A stretch of DNA of 64,000 nucleotides from JAGWBJ01 sp034423015 (GTDB taxonomy: Bacteria > Chloroflexota > Dehalococcoidia > Lucifugimonadales > JAGWBF01). The notes under the pieces were generated by a model that was not told where the DNA came from, did no database searches, and saw nothing but the letters and a program-made list of their open reading frames with translations. Where the stretch lies: contig DAOUJG010000013.1 in the NCBI GenBank assembly GCA_034423015.1, forward strand, positions 1 to 64,000, read 5' to 3'. The position numbers were made by a program, and so were the translations under genes. Each line of letters starts with the position of its first letter. Positions within the stretch are counted from its first letter, which is position 1. Below are positions 1-8,546 of the stretch, piece after piece.

Positions 1-1
1 C

Positions 2-82
2 ATGCGCAAGCTCTTGACCATCCTGAACTCGATGCTCAAGCGGGGCGCCCCATGGGACGCCACCCACGCCCTCAACGCTTGA
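2..82 (+). CDS. IS110-family transposase, C-terminal end only (runs off the window)
   Basis: Only the last 26 codons are visible, in the frame that ends at TGA 80-82. The peptide starts MRKLLTILNSMLK and continues with a GAPW motif. This is the characteristic C-terminus of IS110/IS902 transposases, in which an M-R-K-L-L-x-I-L-N-x-M-L helix precedes a T/A-P-W tail. These are DEDD-type recombinases guided by a structured RNA encoded in the element. The catalytic domains lie upstream of the window. The ATG at position 2 is internal, not a start. Whether the full copy is intact cannot be seen. Confidence 0.8.
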   Translation: MRKLLTILNSMLKRGAPWDATHALNA

Positions 83-100
83 CCTTCAAGACAGTTGCTG

Positions 101-127
101 GGTCCCGGCCTTCACCGGGACGACGGG
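101..127. repeat. REP-like palindrome next to the IS end
   Basis: TCCCGG at 103-108 and CCGGGA at 115-120 form a perfect 6-bp stem with a six-base loop, followed by GACGACGGG. The form resembles the dispersed extragenic palindromes common in environmental bacteria. It lies 20 nt after the transposase stop. IS110 members such as IS621 are known to insert in REP elements, so this may be the target, with the element's right end near position 100. Between 128 and 245 I see no gene; AGACCC 192-197 can pair with GGGTCT 227-232. Confidence 0.5.
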
Positions 128-245
128 ATGGGTGGTTCCACCCCGTGCCGACCTATAGAGGCGGCAAGACGACACTTAGAGCAATGAGTTGAGACCCCTC
201 GCTGCCGCTGAAAGTGACAGGGGAACGGGTCTGGACTCCCCAGCC

Positions 246-274
246 TTGTCAAAAGCACCCCCGGAACTTAATAT
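246..274 (+). promoter_or_regulatory. Candidate sigma-70-type promoter
   Basis: TTGTCA (246-251) and TAATAT (269-274) are 17 bp apart. They lie upstream of the alpha/beta hydrolase gene beginning at 303. The -10 matches the consensus at four of six positions. Confidence 0.4.
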
Positions 275-302
275 GGGGGCTATTCTCGCTCGGGGTTGAA
301 GC

Positions 303-968
303 ATGCGTCAGACGGCCTTGTCATTCCATGCGGAAGACGTGAAGCTGGAGGGGGTCCTGGGGCTTCCCGACCAGGGGCCGGGCCCGTTCCCCGGCGTCGT
401 GCTGTGCCATCCCCATCCCCTGCGGGGCGGGAACATGAACAACAACCTGGTGCTCTCCGTCTACCACGGCCTGGTGGAGGCTGGGTTCGCCGCCCTCAGG
501 TTCAACTTCCGCGGCGTGGGCAACAGTCAGGGGACTCACACCGAGGGAGAGCGGGAGGTAAAGGACGCCGAGGCGGCGCTTCTGACCCTGGGGGACGCCG
601 AGGGCGTGGACGCGGCCCGCCTGGGCATCGCCGGCTACTCCTTCGGGACCGGCGTCATTCTCCGGAACCTGTCCGGCTACGCTTCGGCCAGGTCCATCGT
701 CCTGTTCTCGCCGCCGGTCCGGTTCCTGGAGCACCCTGAAATCGACGCCGACCCGAGGCCCAAGCTGTTCGTGTGCGGCGACAGGGACGAGTCGGTGCCC
801 GTGGAGCCCCTGAAGGAACGGCTGGAGTCCATGGGAGGTCCGGTGGAGTGGCGGATAGCCGAGGGGGTGGACCACTTCTGGTGGGACAGGGAAGCCGAAG
901 CGACGGGGCACGCCGTCGAGTTCTTCGCCAGGACCCTCGGCGGGCCCCCGGCCAGGGAGGAGTCATGA
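303..968 (+). CDS. Alpha/beta hydrolase, short cytosolic type
   Basis: This is a 221-aa single-domain alpha/beta hydrolase with no signal peptide. A CHPHP segment at 35-39 forms the oxyanion region. The nucleophile elbow is GYSFG at 111-115, with Ser113 as the likely nucleophile. Asp160 or Asp162 in CGDRD and His191 in GVDHFWW complete a plausible triad. The family includes small esterases and dienelactone-hydrolase-like proteins, and the substrate cannot be told from sequence. The stop overlaps the start of the deacylase gene by 4 nt (ATGA), so the two are probably co-translated and the substrate may be an ester or amide met in the same pathway. Confidence 0.85.
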   Translation: MRQTALSFHAEDVKLEGVLGLPDQGPGPFPGVVLCHPHPLRGGNMNNNLVLSVYHGLVEAGFAALRFNFRGVGNSQGTHTEGEREVKDAEAALLTLGDAEGVDAARLGIAGYSFGTGVILRNLSGYASARSIVLFSPPVRFLEHPEIDADPRPKLFVCGDRDESVPVEPLKERLESMGGPVEWRIAEGVDHFWWDREAEATGHAVEFFARTLGGPPAREES

Positions 969-2551
969 CCGATATCCTGATACGCGGCGGCAGGGTCATC
1001 GACGGCACCGGGAACCCCTGGTTTCGGGGAGACGTCGCCATCGCGGGCGGTCGCATCGAGTACGTGGGCAAGGCCCGCTCCCAGGAGGCCGCCAGGGTGA
1101 TCGACGCCCGGGACATGTGCGTGTGCCCAGGGTTCATAGACATGCACGCCCACGCGGACCTGACGGTGTTCTACAAGGAGGTCCAGGACTACAAGCTCAG
1201 GCAGGGGATCACGACGGAGGTCGCGGGCAACTGCGGGTTCACGGCGGCGCCCCTCAACCCGGACACCGAGGAGATGCTCAAGCGGTACATGGCCTTCATC
1301 ACTCCTCCCGCCGGGGTCTCGTGGGACTGGCGCAGCTTCGGCGAGTACCTGGACGCGGTGGACGCCTCGTCGCCCTCCACCAACATCGCCCCGCTGGTGG
1401 GCCACGGCACGGTGCGGATCGCGGTGACCGGGTTCGACCAGCGGGCGCCCTCGGCCGCTGAGCTGGAGCGCATGACGGCGCTGGTCGACGAGGCGATGGG
1501 CTCGGGGGCCTTCGGCCTCTCCACGGGCCTGGTGTACGTGCCCGGCACCTACGCCGAGACGGGGGAGATCGTGGAGCTGGCCAAGGTTGCGGGGGAGTAC
1601 GGGGGGATCTACGCCACCCACATGCGCAACGAGGGGCAGGACCTGGTGCGGTCGGTGGCGGAGACGATCGAGATCGGACTCAGGGCCGGGCTGCCCGTCC
1701 AGGTCTCCCACCACAAGGCCGTTGGCAGGGCCCACCACGGCAAGGTGCGCGACTCCCTGGCCCTCATCGAGCGGACCAGGGCCGAGGGACTTGACATAAC
1801 CATAGACCAGTACCCCTATCAGGCCAGCAGCACCACCCTCCAGGCGGTGCTGCCTCCCTGGGCCCAGGAGGGCGGCGTGGACCAGGTGATGGCCCGCCTG
1901 GAGGACGCCGATGCCCGGGAGCGCATCAGGGGCGAGGTGCTGAACGCAGAGGGTGAGACGCGCATGGGCGCGACGCTGGACAACGTGACCATCTCCTCCC
2001 TACCCGGCGACGCCAACCAGCGCTTCATCGGCCGCAACGTCCGGGAGATCGCGGAGATGCGCGGCCAGGACCCGGTGGACGCCATCTTCGACCTGCTGCT
2101 GGAGGAGCGGTGCGCCGTGGCGATGGTGTCCTTCTCCATGTCCGAGGAGGACGTTCGCACGGTGATGGTCCACTCCACCATGATGGTGGGCACCGACGGC
2201 CTGTACACTCCGGGCAACCCCCACCCCCGCGTGTACGGCACCTACCCCCGGATTCTGGGCCGCTACGTCCGCGAGGAGGGCCTGCTCACCCTGGAGGACG
2301 CGGTGCGCCGCATGACCTCCTTCCCGGCCCGAAAGCTGGGGCTGGAGAGCAAGGGGATGCTGCGGCCCGGCGCCGACGCCGACGTGGTCGTCTTCGACCC
2401 GGATACGGTGATAGACAGGGCCACCTTCGAGGAGGCCAGGCAGTACCCCGAGGGCATCGAGTACGTCCTGGTCAACGGACGGGTCTCCGTAGACGGCGGG
2501 CGGTTCACCGGCGACACCGCGGGCCGGGTGCTCCGGAAGGGGCGGGACTAG
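965..2551 (+). CDS. N-acyl-D-amino-acid deacylase (D-aminoacylase, amidohydrolase superfamily)
   Basis: The 528-aa protein matches the family length. It opens with the beta-strand LIRGGRVIDGTG typical of D-aminoacylases and dihydroorotase-like hydrolases. Zinc-ligand motifs appear in order: H-A-H-A-D with His61 and His63, the family Cys90 in GNCGF, His219 in ATHMRNE, His249/His250 in VSHHK, and catalytic Asp411 in GTDG. The reaction is hydrolysis of N-acyl-D-amino acids, or D-amino-acid amide-like compounds, to a carboxylate and a free D-amino acid. I chose the ATG at 965 because the protein begins there in the family and it overlaps the upstream hydrolase by 4 nt. An open frame continues further upstream but is non-homologous. 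Confidence 0.88.
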   Translation: MTDILIRGGRVIDGTGNPWFRGDVAIAGGRIEYVGKARSQEAARVIDARDMCVCPGFIDMHAHADLTVFYKEVQDYKLRQGITTEVAGNCGFTAAPLNPDTEEMLKRYMAFITPPAGVSWDWRSFGEYLDAVDASSPSTNIAPLVGHGTVRIAVTGFDQRAPSAAELERMTALVDEAMGSGAFGLSTGLVYVPGTYAETGEIVELAKVAGEYGGIYATHMRNEGQDLVRSVAETIEIGLRAGLPVQVSHHKAVGRAHHGKVRDSLALIERTRAEGLDITIDQYPYQASSTTLQAVLPPWAQEGGVDQVMARLEDADARERIRGEVLNAEGETRMGATLDNVTISSLPGDANQRFIGRNVREIAEMRGQDPVDAIFDLLLEERCAVAMVSFSMSEEDVRTVMVHSTMMVGTDGLYTPGNPHPRVYGTYPRILGRYVREEGLLTLEDAVRRMTSFPARKLGLESKGMLRPGADADVVVFDPDTVIDRATFEEARQYPEGIEYVLVNGRVSVDGGRFTGDTAGRVLRKGRD

Positions 2552-2623
2552 GGCCGGACCGGCCGCGGGAAAGCTGGACCAGGCGTGAGCAGGCCCGGCG
2601 CGAGCAAGACGGAGGGACGATAG

Positions 2624-3961
2624 ATGGCCGAAGATACGGTCTACAGCGAGCTGGACCGGTACCTGGAGACCACCCCCAGGTCCAGGGAGACGTGGGAGGA
2701 GGCCAAGCGGTACCTCCCGGGCGGCGACACGCGCAACAGCATCTTCTGGGCGCCCTATCCCGTCTATATCCAGGACGGGAGCGGCTGCCACGCCGTGGAC
2801 CTGGATGGCACCGACAGGCTGGACTTCATCGGCAACATGACCAGCCTGCCCCTGGGCAACGCCTACCCGCCCGTCGTCAAGGCGGTGCAGGAGCAAGCGG
2901 CCCGGGGGTTGGTCTACAACGCCCCCAACGAGCACCAGGTGCGTCTGGCCCGGCTGCTGTGCCGCCGGGTACCCTCGGTGGAGCTGGTCCGGTTCACCAA
3001 CTCGGGCACCGAGGCGACCCTCAACGCCGTGAGGGCCGCCCGGGCCTTCACGGGCAGGACCAAGATCGCCAAGTGCGAGGGCGGCTATCACGGCACCCAC
3101 GACGCGGTGTCCGTCAGCGTACGGACTGACCCGGCCATGGGAGGAAGCCCAGACCGTCCCACGGCGGTCCCCAGCGTGGCTGGCCTCCCCCCGTCGGTGG
3201 TCGAAGAGGTGGTGGTGATGCCGTTCAACGACACGGCGGCGGCCCGGGCCATCCTGGAGGACAACGCGGGGGAGCTCGCCGCAGTCATAGTCGAGCCAGT
3301 GCTGGGCGGATCGGGGATGGTCCCCGCGGACCAGGAGTACCTGGACGCGCTGAGGGAGTTCACCGAGGTGGACGGCAGCGTCCTGATATTCGACGAGGTG
3401 ATCAGCTTCCGGGCGTCCCATGGCGGGGCCCAGGAGCACTACGGCATCCGGCCCGACATGACCACTTTCGGCAAGATCATAGGCGGTGGATTTGCCGTGG
3501 GCGCCTTCGGGGGCCGAAGGGACCTGATGGACCTGTACGATCCCACGACGGGTCCCGTCGTGGGCCATGCCGGCACCTTCAACGGGAACCCCATGACCAT
3601 GGTCGCGGGCGCCGTGACGTTGGAAGACCTGACCCCCGACGTCTACGACCGGCTGGAGCCTCTTACCGAGGGCCTGCGCCAGGGCGTCCGGGACGCGTGC
3701 GCCGAGCTGGACGTCCCCGTGCGCGTGACGGGCCTGGGGTCCCTGTTCGGCATCCACTTTCTGGACCGTCCGGTGCGGACCTACCGCGACGTACACTCCA
3801 GCGACAAGGACCTGCGCCAGAAAGTCTTCTGGGGGCTCATGAACGAGGGAATCCTGTCCACCGCGAACCTGGTGGGGGCCGTGTCCAACCCCATGGGCCA
3901 GGGGGAGGTGGACGCCTTCGTGGAGGCCTTCCGCACTGTCCTGGCCCGGAACGCCGGATAG
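2624..3961 (+). CDS. Class III PLP aminotransferase, glutamate-1-semialdehyde aminomutase-like
   Basis: This is a 445-aa fold-type I PLP enzyme. FTNSGTEATLNAVRAAR near 125-142 is the phosphate-binding region of the GSA aminotransferase subgroup. FDEVISFR carries the PLP-binding Asp, and Lys284 in FGKIIGGG is the Schiff-base lysine. Sequence alone does not separate HemL (tetrapyrrole synthesis) from the many catabolic or beta-amino-acid paralogues. No other haem genes are nearby, and it follows the D-aminoacylase in the same direction, so I favour a catabolic aminotransferase or aminomutase. GGAGGG precedes the ATG. Confidence 0.82.
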   Translation: MAEDTVYSELDRYLETTPRSRETWEEAKRYLPGGDTRNSIFWAPYPVYIQDGSGCHAVDLDGTDRLDFIGNMTSLPLGNAYPPVVKAVQEQAARGLVYNAPNEHQVRLARLLCRRVPSVELVRFTNSGTEATLNAVRAARAFTGRTKIAKCEGGYHGTHDAVSVSVRTDPAMGGSPDRPTAVPSVAGLPPSVVEEVVVMPFNDTAAARAILEDNAGELAAVIVEPVLGGSGMVPADQEYLDALREFTEVDGSVLIFDEVISFRASHGGAQEHYGIRPDMTTFGKIIGGGFAVGAFGGRRDLMDLYDPTTGPVVGHAGTFNGNPMTMVAGAVTLEDLTPDVYDRLEPLTEGLRQGVRDACAELDVPVRVTGLGSLFGIHFLDRPVRTYRDVHSSDKDLRQKVFWGLMNEGILSTANLVGAVSNPMGQGEVDAFVEAFRTVLARNAG

Positions 3962-4027
3962 CCCTCCGGACCCCCGACCCGGCATCGGCCTTCGAGCCAT
4001 ACCCGCGCCTCCGTTTGATGCCCCAAG

Positions 4028-4056
4028 TTGTTACGTCCCGTACTCCGTGATATAGT
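4028..4056 (+). promoter_or_regulatory. Sigma-70-type promoter for pcm
   Basis: TTGTTA (4028-4033) and TATAGT (4051-4056) are separated by exactly 17 bp. The pcm start codon is 19 bp beyond the -10, so the leader is very short. Confidence 0.65.
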
Positions 4057-4074
4057 AAGAGCGGTGGGGGGACC

Positions 4075-4731
4075 GTGGCGCCGAAGGGGAGTATAGAGCG
4101 GGACCGGCGTGACCTTTTCCGGAGCCTCAGACGGACGATAGGCGATGAAAAGGTAATCGCCGGGATGGAGCGCGTGCCCCGGGAGGACTTCGTGCCCCCG
4201 GAGAGCCGTCACCTGGCCTACAAGGACATAGCCCTCTCCATCGGCCGGGAGCAGACCATCTCCCAGCCGTACATCGTGGCCCTCATGACGAGCTGCCTGG
4301 GCCTGCGGGGCACCGAGCGTGTGTTGGAGGTGGGCACCGGCAGCGGGTACCAGGCTGCGGTCCTCTCGCACCTGGTGCCCGATGGACGCGTCCTGACGGT
4401 GGAGCGCATTCCCTCGCTGGCCGAGCGGGCCCGCGTCGAGCTGCTGCGCTTGGGACGCGACAACGTCGAGGTGCGCGTGGAGAGGCGGGTCCTCGGCTGC
4501 CCCGACAGAGGTCCCTTCGACGCCGTCATCGTAACCGCCGCCGCCCCGGCCCTTCCCCGTGCCCTCATGGACCAGATGGCGACGGGAGGCCGCATGGTGA
4601 TACCGGTGGGGACCCGCCTGCAGCAGGAGCTGGTGAGGGTGCTCAGGACCGACGAGGGGCCCAGCGTCTCCCTGCTGGGCCCCTGCCGGTTCGTGCCCCT
4701 CATCGGCCCGGACGCATGGCCCGAGGAGTGA
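4075..4731 (+). CDS. pcm: Protein-L-isoaspartate O-methyltransferase
   Basis: This 218-aa class I SAM methyltransferase has the PCMT signatures: VPREDFVPPE, a YKDIALSIGREQTISQPY block that binds the isoaspartyl substrate, and the SAM loop EVGTGSGYQ (residues 85-93). It methylates isoaspartyl residues in aged proteins and so starts their repair. A GTG start at 4075 follows a G-rich Shine-Dalgarno run. It has its own promoter, so it is probably independent of the upstream aminotransferase. Confidence 0.85.
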   Translation: MAPKGSIERDRRDLFRSLRRTIGDEKVIAGMERVPREDFVPPESRHLAYKDIALSIGREQTISQPYIVALMTSCLGLRGTERVLEVGTGSGYQAAVLSHLVPDGRVLTVERIPSLAERARVELLRLGRDNVEVRVERRVLGCPDRGPFDAVIVTAAAPALPRALMDQMATGGRMVIPVGTRLQQELVRVLRTDEGPSVSLLGPCRFVPLIGPDAWPEE

Positions 4732-4752
4732 GGACGGGGCCGGCCCTTTTCG

Positions 4753-4782
4753 TTGTATTCACTTCGGTGGCCCTGATATACT
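4753..4782 (+). promoter_or_regulatory. Sigma-70-type promoter with extended -10 for gatB
   Basis: TTGTAT (4753-4758) and TATACT (4777-4782) are 18 bp apart. A TGA precedes the -10, giving an extended -10 look. gatB starts at 4828. Confidence 0.6.
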
Positions 4783-4827
4783 GTTAGCCGCGCGGCGCAT
4801 CCGGATGCGCCGGCGGTCGGAAGAGCA

Positions 4828-6327
4828 ATGGAATACGAGCCTGTAATTGGACTGGAGGTCCACGTTCAGCTACTCACACGCAGCAAGATGTTCTGCTCCT
4901 GCCGCGCGGAGTACCAGTCTGCGGACCCCAACAGCCTCGTCTGTCCCGTATGCCTGGGCATGCCCGGCACCCTGCCCGTGGTCAACCGCAGGGCGGTGCG
5001 TCACGCCATAGTGACGGGGCTGGCCCTTGATTGCCGCATCGCCGCGTACACCAAGTTCGACCGGAAGAACTACCTGTATCCGGACCTGATGAAGGGATAC
5101 CAGATCTCCCAGTACGATGCGCCGGTGGCCATCGGCGGACGCCTGCAAGTGGACGTGGGAAGCGGCGACGGGGCGTATACCAGGAGCGTGGGCGTCACCC
5201 GGGTGCACCTGGAAGAGGACGTTGCCAAGCTGCAGCACTTCCGGGACGCCGAGGACCGGGGCGGGCAGTACAGCCTGGTGGACGTAAACCGCGGGGGCGT
5301 GCCCCTCATGGAGATCGTCAGCGAGCCGGATCTGCGGTCCCCCGAGGAGGCCCGTCTTTACCTCACGGGCCTCCGGTCCATCCTCCGGTACCTGGAGGTG
5401 TCCACCGGCAACATGGAGGACGGGAGCTTTCGCTGCGACGCCAACGTGAGCGTCAGGCCCCGGGAGAGCCGTGAGTACATGTCCCGGGTGGAAGTCAAGA
5501 ACATGAACAGCTTCAAGGCCGTCCACGACGCTCTGGAGTACGAGATCGGGCGCCAGGCCCGGGTGGTCGAGGAGGGCGGCACGGTGGCGCAGGAGACCCG
5601 GGGATGGGTCGAGGAGCGGCGCGTCACCGTTTCCCAGAGGAGCAAGGAGTACGCCCATGACTACCGCTACTTCCCTGAGCCGGACATCCCGCCCCTGTCC
5701 ATCGCGCCCGCCTGGGTCGAGGAGCTGCGCCGGTCGCTGCCGGAGATGCCCGAGAAGCGCCGCAGCCGGTTCATGGAGCAGTACGGGCTGCCGGCCTACG
5801 ACGCTGGCCTGTTGACCGGCGCCAGGGCAACGGCGGACTACTTCGAGGAGTGCATGTCCCTTGCCGGGGCCGAGGCCGGGCCGGCAAGGGCCAAGACCAT
5901 CGCCAACTGGGTCCTGGTGGAGCTGGGGCACCTGCTGGGCCGGGAAGGCGCCGGCATCCGGGAGAGCAGGGTCAAGCCGGCCCACGTGGTGGACCTGGCC
6001 CGGCTGGTGGAGTCGGACGCCATCAGCGGCACCCTGGCCAAGAGGGTCCTGGAAGAGTCCTTCGAGACCGGTGAGCTCCCGTCAGTGGTCGTCCGGGACC
6101 GGGGATACGTCCAGATCAGCGACTCCACCGCAGTGGAGTCGGCGGTGGAGAAGGCCGTGGGCGCCAATCCCCAGGCGGTGGCCGACTACGTCAGGGGCAA
6201 GGAGACGGCCGCCAGGTTCATAGTGGGGCAGGTGATGAAGCTCACGGGGGGCAGGGCCAAGCCGGCCCTGGTCAACGACCTGGTGAAGAGGAAGCTCGAG
6301 AGGGTGAGGGTGGCCAATGGCTCTTAA
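4828..6327 (+). CDS. gatB: Asp-tRNA(Asn)/Glu-tRNA(Gln) amidotransferase subunit B
   Basis: The 499-aa protein is of normal GatB length. YEPVIGLEVHVQL opens the kinase-like domain. Cys23, Cys25, Cys39 and Cys42 form the zinc site. The GatB signature with MEDGSFRCDANVSVR near 195-210 and the C-terminal YqeY-like tRNA-binding tail (INDLVKR-type ending, here VNDLVKRK) are both present. GatB phosphorylates and amidates mischarged Glu-tRNA(Gln) or Asp-tRNA(Asn) in the GatCAB complex. gatA and gatC are not in this window. The gene overlaps secG by 11 nt. Confidence 0.95.
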   Translation: MEYEPVIGLEVHVQLLTRSKMFCSCRAEYQSADPNSLVCPVCLGMPGTLPVVNRRAVRHAIVTGLALDCRIAAYTKFDRKNYLYPDLMKGYQISQYDAPVAIGGRLQVDVGSGDGAYTRSVGVTRVHLEEDVAKLQHFRDAEDRGGQYSLVDVNRGGVPLMEIVSEPDLRSPEEARLYLTGLRSILRYLEVSTGNMEDGSFRCDANVSVRPRESREYMSRVEVKNMNSFKAVHDALEYEIGRQARVVEEGGTVAQETRGWVEERRVTVSQRSKEYAHDYRYFPEPDIPPLSIAPAWVEELRRSLPEMPEKRRSRFMEQYGLPAYDAGLLTGARATADYFEECMSLAGAEAGPARAKTIANWVLVELGHLLGREGAGIRESRVKPAHVVDLARLVESDAISGTLAKRVLEESFETGELPSVVVRDRGYVQISDSTAVESAVEKAVGANPQAVADYVRGKETAARFIVGQVMKLTGGRAKPALVNDLVKRKLERVRVANGS

Positions 6328-6526
6328 CATTCTGCAGATACTGATCTCCGGCGTCCTCATAATGGTGATCCTCATGCAGGTGAGGGAGTCGGGCTCCGGG
6401 CTGTTCGGCAGCGCCCAGGCCAGCTACCGCACCCGCCGGGGCCTGGAGAAGACCCTGTTCCAGTTCACCATCGTCCTGGCCGCCGTGTTCCTGCTGGTGT
6501 CGATACTCAGCGTACGGTTCTTCTAG
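6317..6526 (+). CDS. secG: Preprotein translocase subunit SecG
   Basis: This 69-aa protein has two predicted membrane helices (about 5-20 and 48-67) joined by the SecG loop containing SGLFGS, which matches the G-L-x-G-G/S consensus. SecG is the accessory subunit of the SecYEG channel in the cytoplasmic membrane. Its start lies inside the end of gatB (11-nt overlap), implying translational coupling. Confidence 0.88.
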   Translation: MALNILQILISGVLIMVILMQVRESGSGLFGSAQASYRTRRGLEKTLFQFTIVLAAVFLLVSILSVRFF

Positions 6527-6560
6527 CACGGTTGCCGGCTTCGCCCTCCCTGGTAGATAG

Positions 6561-7385
6561 ATGGCGGCTCCCCCTCCCATCATCACCCTGACCACCGACT
6601 TCGGCGTCCGAGATGCCTACGTCGGCACGATGAAGGGCGTCATCCTGGGGATCAACCCCCGGGCGGTCATCGTGGACTTGAGCCACGAGGTGGAACCCCA
6701 GGCCATCGCCCAGGGGGCCTTCATCATCGGCAGCAGCCACCGCTTCTTTCCCGGCGGGACCATCCACGTGGTCGTCGTAGACCCGGGTGTGGGGACGTCG
6801 CGGAAAGCGGTCCTGCTTGTGACTCCCACGGCGCGCTTCCTTGGACCCGACAACGGGGTCCTCACCCACGCGGCAGGGCCGGGTTACGTCGACGGCGAGG
6901 GGCTGGCTCCGGGATACGAGGCCTACGAGCTGTCCAACCGCGAGCTGTGGCTGGGCCCTCCCAGCGACACCTTCCACGGCCGGGACGTGTTCGCGCCCGT
7001 GGCGGCCCATCTCTCGCTGGGCGTCCCGCACAGCGAAGTCGGGCCGCGGCTGTCAGGGCTGACCCTGCTGCCCCGGGCGACGCCCGCCTGGGACGGCCCG
7101 GTGCTGGAGGGCAGCGTGGTCCACGTAGACCGGTACGGGAACCTGGTCACCGACATTCCCGGGAGTCTGCTGCGCGGTGCCGGGGACCTGGTGGTCCAGG
7201 TGGGGGGATGGCGCATCCGTGGGCTGAGCCGCTCCTATGCCGAGGCCGAGTCGCTGCTGGCCATCGTGGGAAGCACCGCCACCCTGGAGGTGGCGGTGAG
7301 GAACGGGAGCGCGTCGGAGGTCCTTGGCGCCCGGGTTGGGCATGCGGTGAGGGTGGAAGCCGTCGTCTCCTCCGGTCCCGGATAG
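6561..7385 (+). CDS. SAM hydroxide adenosyltransferase (DUF62/SAM hydrolase family)
   Basis: The 274-aa protein has the family hallmarks: ITLTTDFGVRDAYVGTMKG at the N-terminus, VVVVDPGVGTSRK near 71-83, GPDNGVLT, FHGRDVFAP and, in the C-terminal barrel, VHVDRYGNLVTDIP. Homologues use a fluorinase-like fold to attack S-adenosylmethionine with hydroxide, giving adenosine and methionine. Bacterial hydroxide-dependent enzymes carry D-x-R-H-type residues; the halogenase subgroup is less likely here without pathway genes. Its cellular role is poorly known. Confidence 0.85.
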   Translation: MAAPPPIITLTTDFGVRDAYVGTMKGVILGINPRAVIVDLSHEVEPQAIAQGAFIIGSSHRFFPGGTIHVVVVDPGVGTSRKAVLLVTPTARFLGPDNGVLTHAAGPGYVDGEGLAPGYEAYELSNRELWLGPPSDTFHGRDVFAPVAAHLSLGVPHSEVGPRLSGLTLLPRATPAWDGPVLEGSVVHVDRYGNLVTDIPGSLLRGAGDLVVQVGGWRIRGLSRSYAEAESLLAIVGSTATLEVAVRNGSASEVLGARVGHAVRVEAVVSSGPG

Positions 7386-7423
7386 AAGGAGGGGCGGCCC
7401 CTGTCGCCGCAGGGTGGCGGCCA

Positions 7424-7451
7424 TTGACACGACCCCTGGCCGTGCTAAGAT
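7424..7451 (+). promoter_or_regulatory. Sigma-70-type promoter for the E1 operon
   Basis: TTGACA (7424-7429) and TAAGAT (7446-7451) are separated by 16 bp. The E1 alpha gene begins at 7494 behind GGGGGT. Confidence 0.6.
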
Positions 7452-7493
7452 TGGGGCGTCGGAGCTTGGACACGCTACGTGCTTGGGGGTGCC

Positions 7494-8501
7494 ATGGAGC
7501 TTAGCAAAGATACCCTTCGGACGCTGTACGTCACGATGGTTACCATCCGGCATTTCGAGGAGCTGGCCTCCAACGCGGTGGCCCAGCGGCAGATCTCCGG
7601 GTCCATGCACCAGTCGGCGGGCCAGGAGGCGGTGCCCACGGGGATATGCGCCCACCTGCGGGACAACGACTACATCGCCAGCACCCACAGGGGGCACGGG
7701 CACTGCATCGCCAAGGGCGTGGACCCCAAGCTGATGGTGGCCGAGCTGTTCGGCAAGGCCACCGGGTGCAACAAGGGCAAGGGCGGGTCGATGCACATCG
7801 CCGACATGAGCAAGGGCATGCTGGGCACCAACGGCGTCGTGGCCGCCAGCGTCCCCCTGGCCGTGGGCGCGGCCCTCACCAGCCGCGTGAACGGGACCGA
7901 TAACGTGGCCGTCGCCTTCTTCGGCGACGGCGGCGCCAACCAGGGGGTGCTCCACGAGAGCATGAACCTGGCCTCGGTATGGAAGCTCCCCGTGATATTC
8001 GTTTGCGAGAACAATCAGTACGCCGAGTCCACGCCCGTGGAGTACGCCACGGCCATCCCCAACGTGGCCGACCGGGGCGCCGCATACAACATGCCGGGCG
8101 TCGTCGTGGACGGCATGGACGTCTTCGCCGTGTATGACGCCGCCGGGGAGGCGGTGGCCCGGGCCCGGGCCGGCCAGGGGCCCAGCCTGCTGGAGTGCAA
8201 GACCTACCGATTCTACGGACACCATGGCGGGGACGACCGCTACAGCTACCGCACCCTGGAGGAGGAGAAGCTGTGGCGGGACCGGGACCCCCTGGTCCTC
8301 TTCCGGAACAGGGTAATTGCAGACGAAACTTTCAACAAAGAGGAGCTGGACGGGATCGACTCGTCCGTCGAGCAGCAGATCCAGGACGGCATTAAATTCG
8401 CCGACGACAGCCCCTTCCCCTCCCTCGACGAGCTGTACACCGACGTGTACGTGGACTACCCCCTGGAGGCCCTGCGGCGCGGGACCAACATGACGGTCTG
8501 A
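7494..8501 (+). CDS. Thiamine-diphosphate dehydrogenase E1 component, alpha subunit (pyruvate/acetoin type)
   Basis: The 335-aa protein contains the ThDP/Mg motif GDGGANQGVLHESMN at about 140-154, THRGHGH near 63-69 and GKGGSMH, as in PdhA and AcoA. E1 alpha decarboxylates a 2-oxo acid or cleaves acetoin, and passes the acyl unit to a lipoyl E2. The short length and the GSMHxSxGQEAVP region point to the AcoA-like group. The ATG at 7494 is preferred over an in-frame GTG at 7479 because a GGGGGT binding site lies between them. The beta subunit follows 45 nt later, but no E2 or E3 gene is near. Confidence 0.85.
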   Translation: MELSKDTLRTLYVTMVTIRHFEELASNAVAQRQISGSMHQSAGQEAVPTGICAHLRDNDYIASTHRGHGHCIAKGVDPKLMVAELFGKATGCNKGKGGSMHIADMSKGMLGTNGVVAASVPLAVGAALTSRVNGTDNVAVAFFGDGGANQGVLHESMNLASVWKLPVIFVCENNQYAESTPVEYATAIPNVADRGAAYNMPGVVVDGMDVFAVYDAAGEAVARARAGQGPSLLECKTYRFYGHHGGDDRYSYRTLEEEKLWRDRDPLVLFRNRVIADETFNKEELDGIDSSVEQQIQDGIKFADDSPFPSLDELYTDVYVDYPLEALRRGTNMTV

Positions 8502-8546
8502 GCCGGGGGCGGACCGGAGGGAAGGGCCCGCAGCGAGAGGAGACCG

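Noticed and set aside
4734..4750. GGGCCGGCCC followed by TTTT after pcm as a terminator
   Set aside because: The palindrome leaves at most a 3-bp stem with a workable loop, too weak to call.
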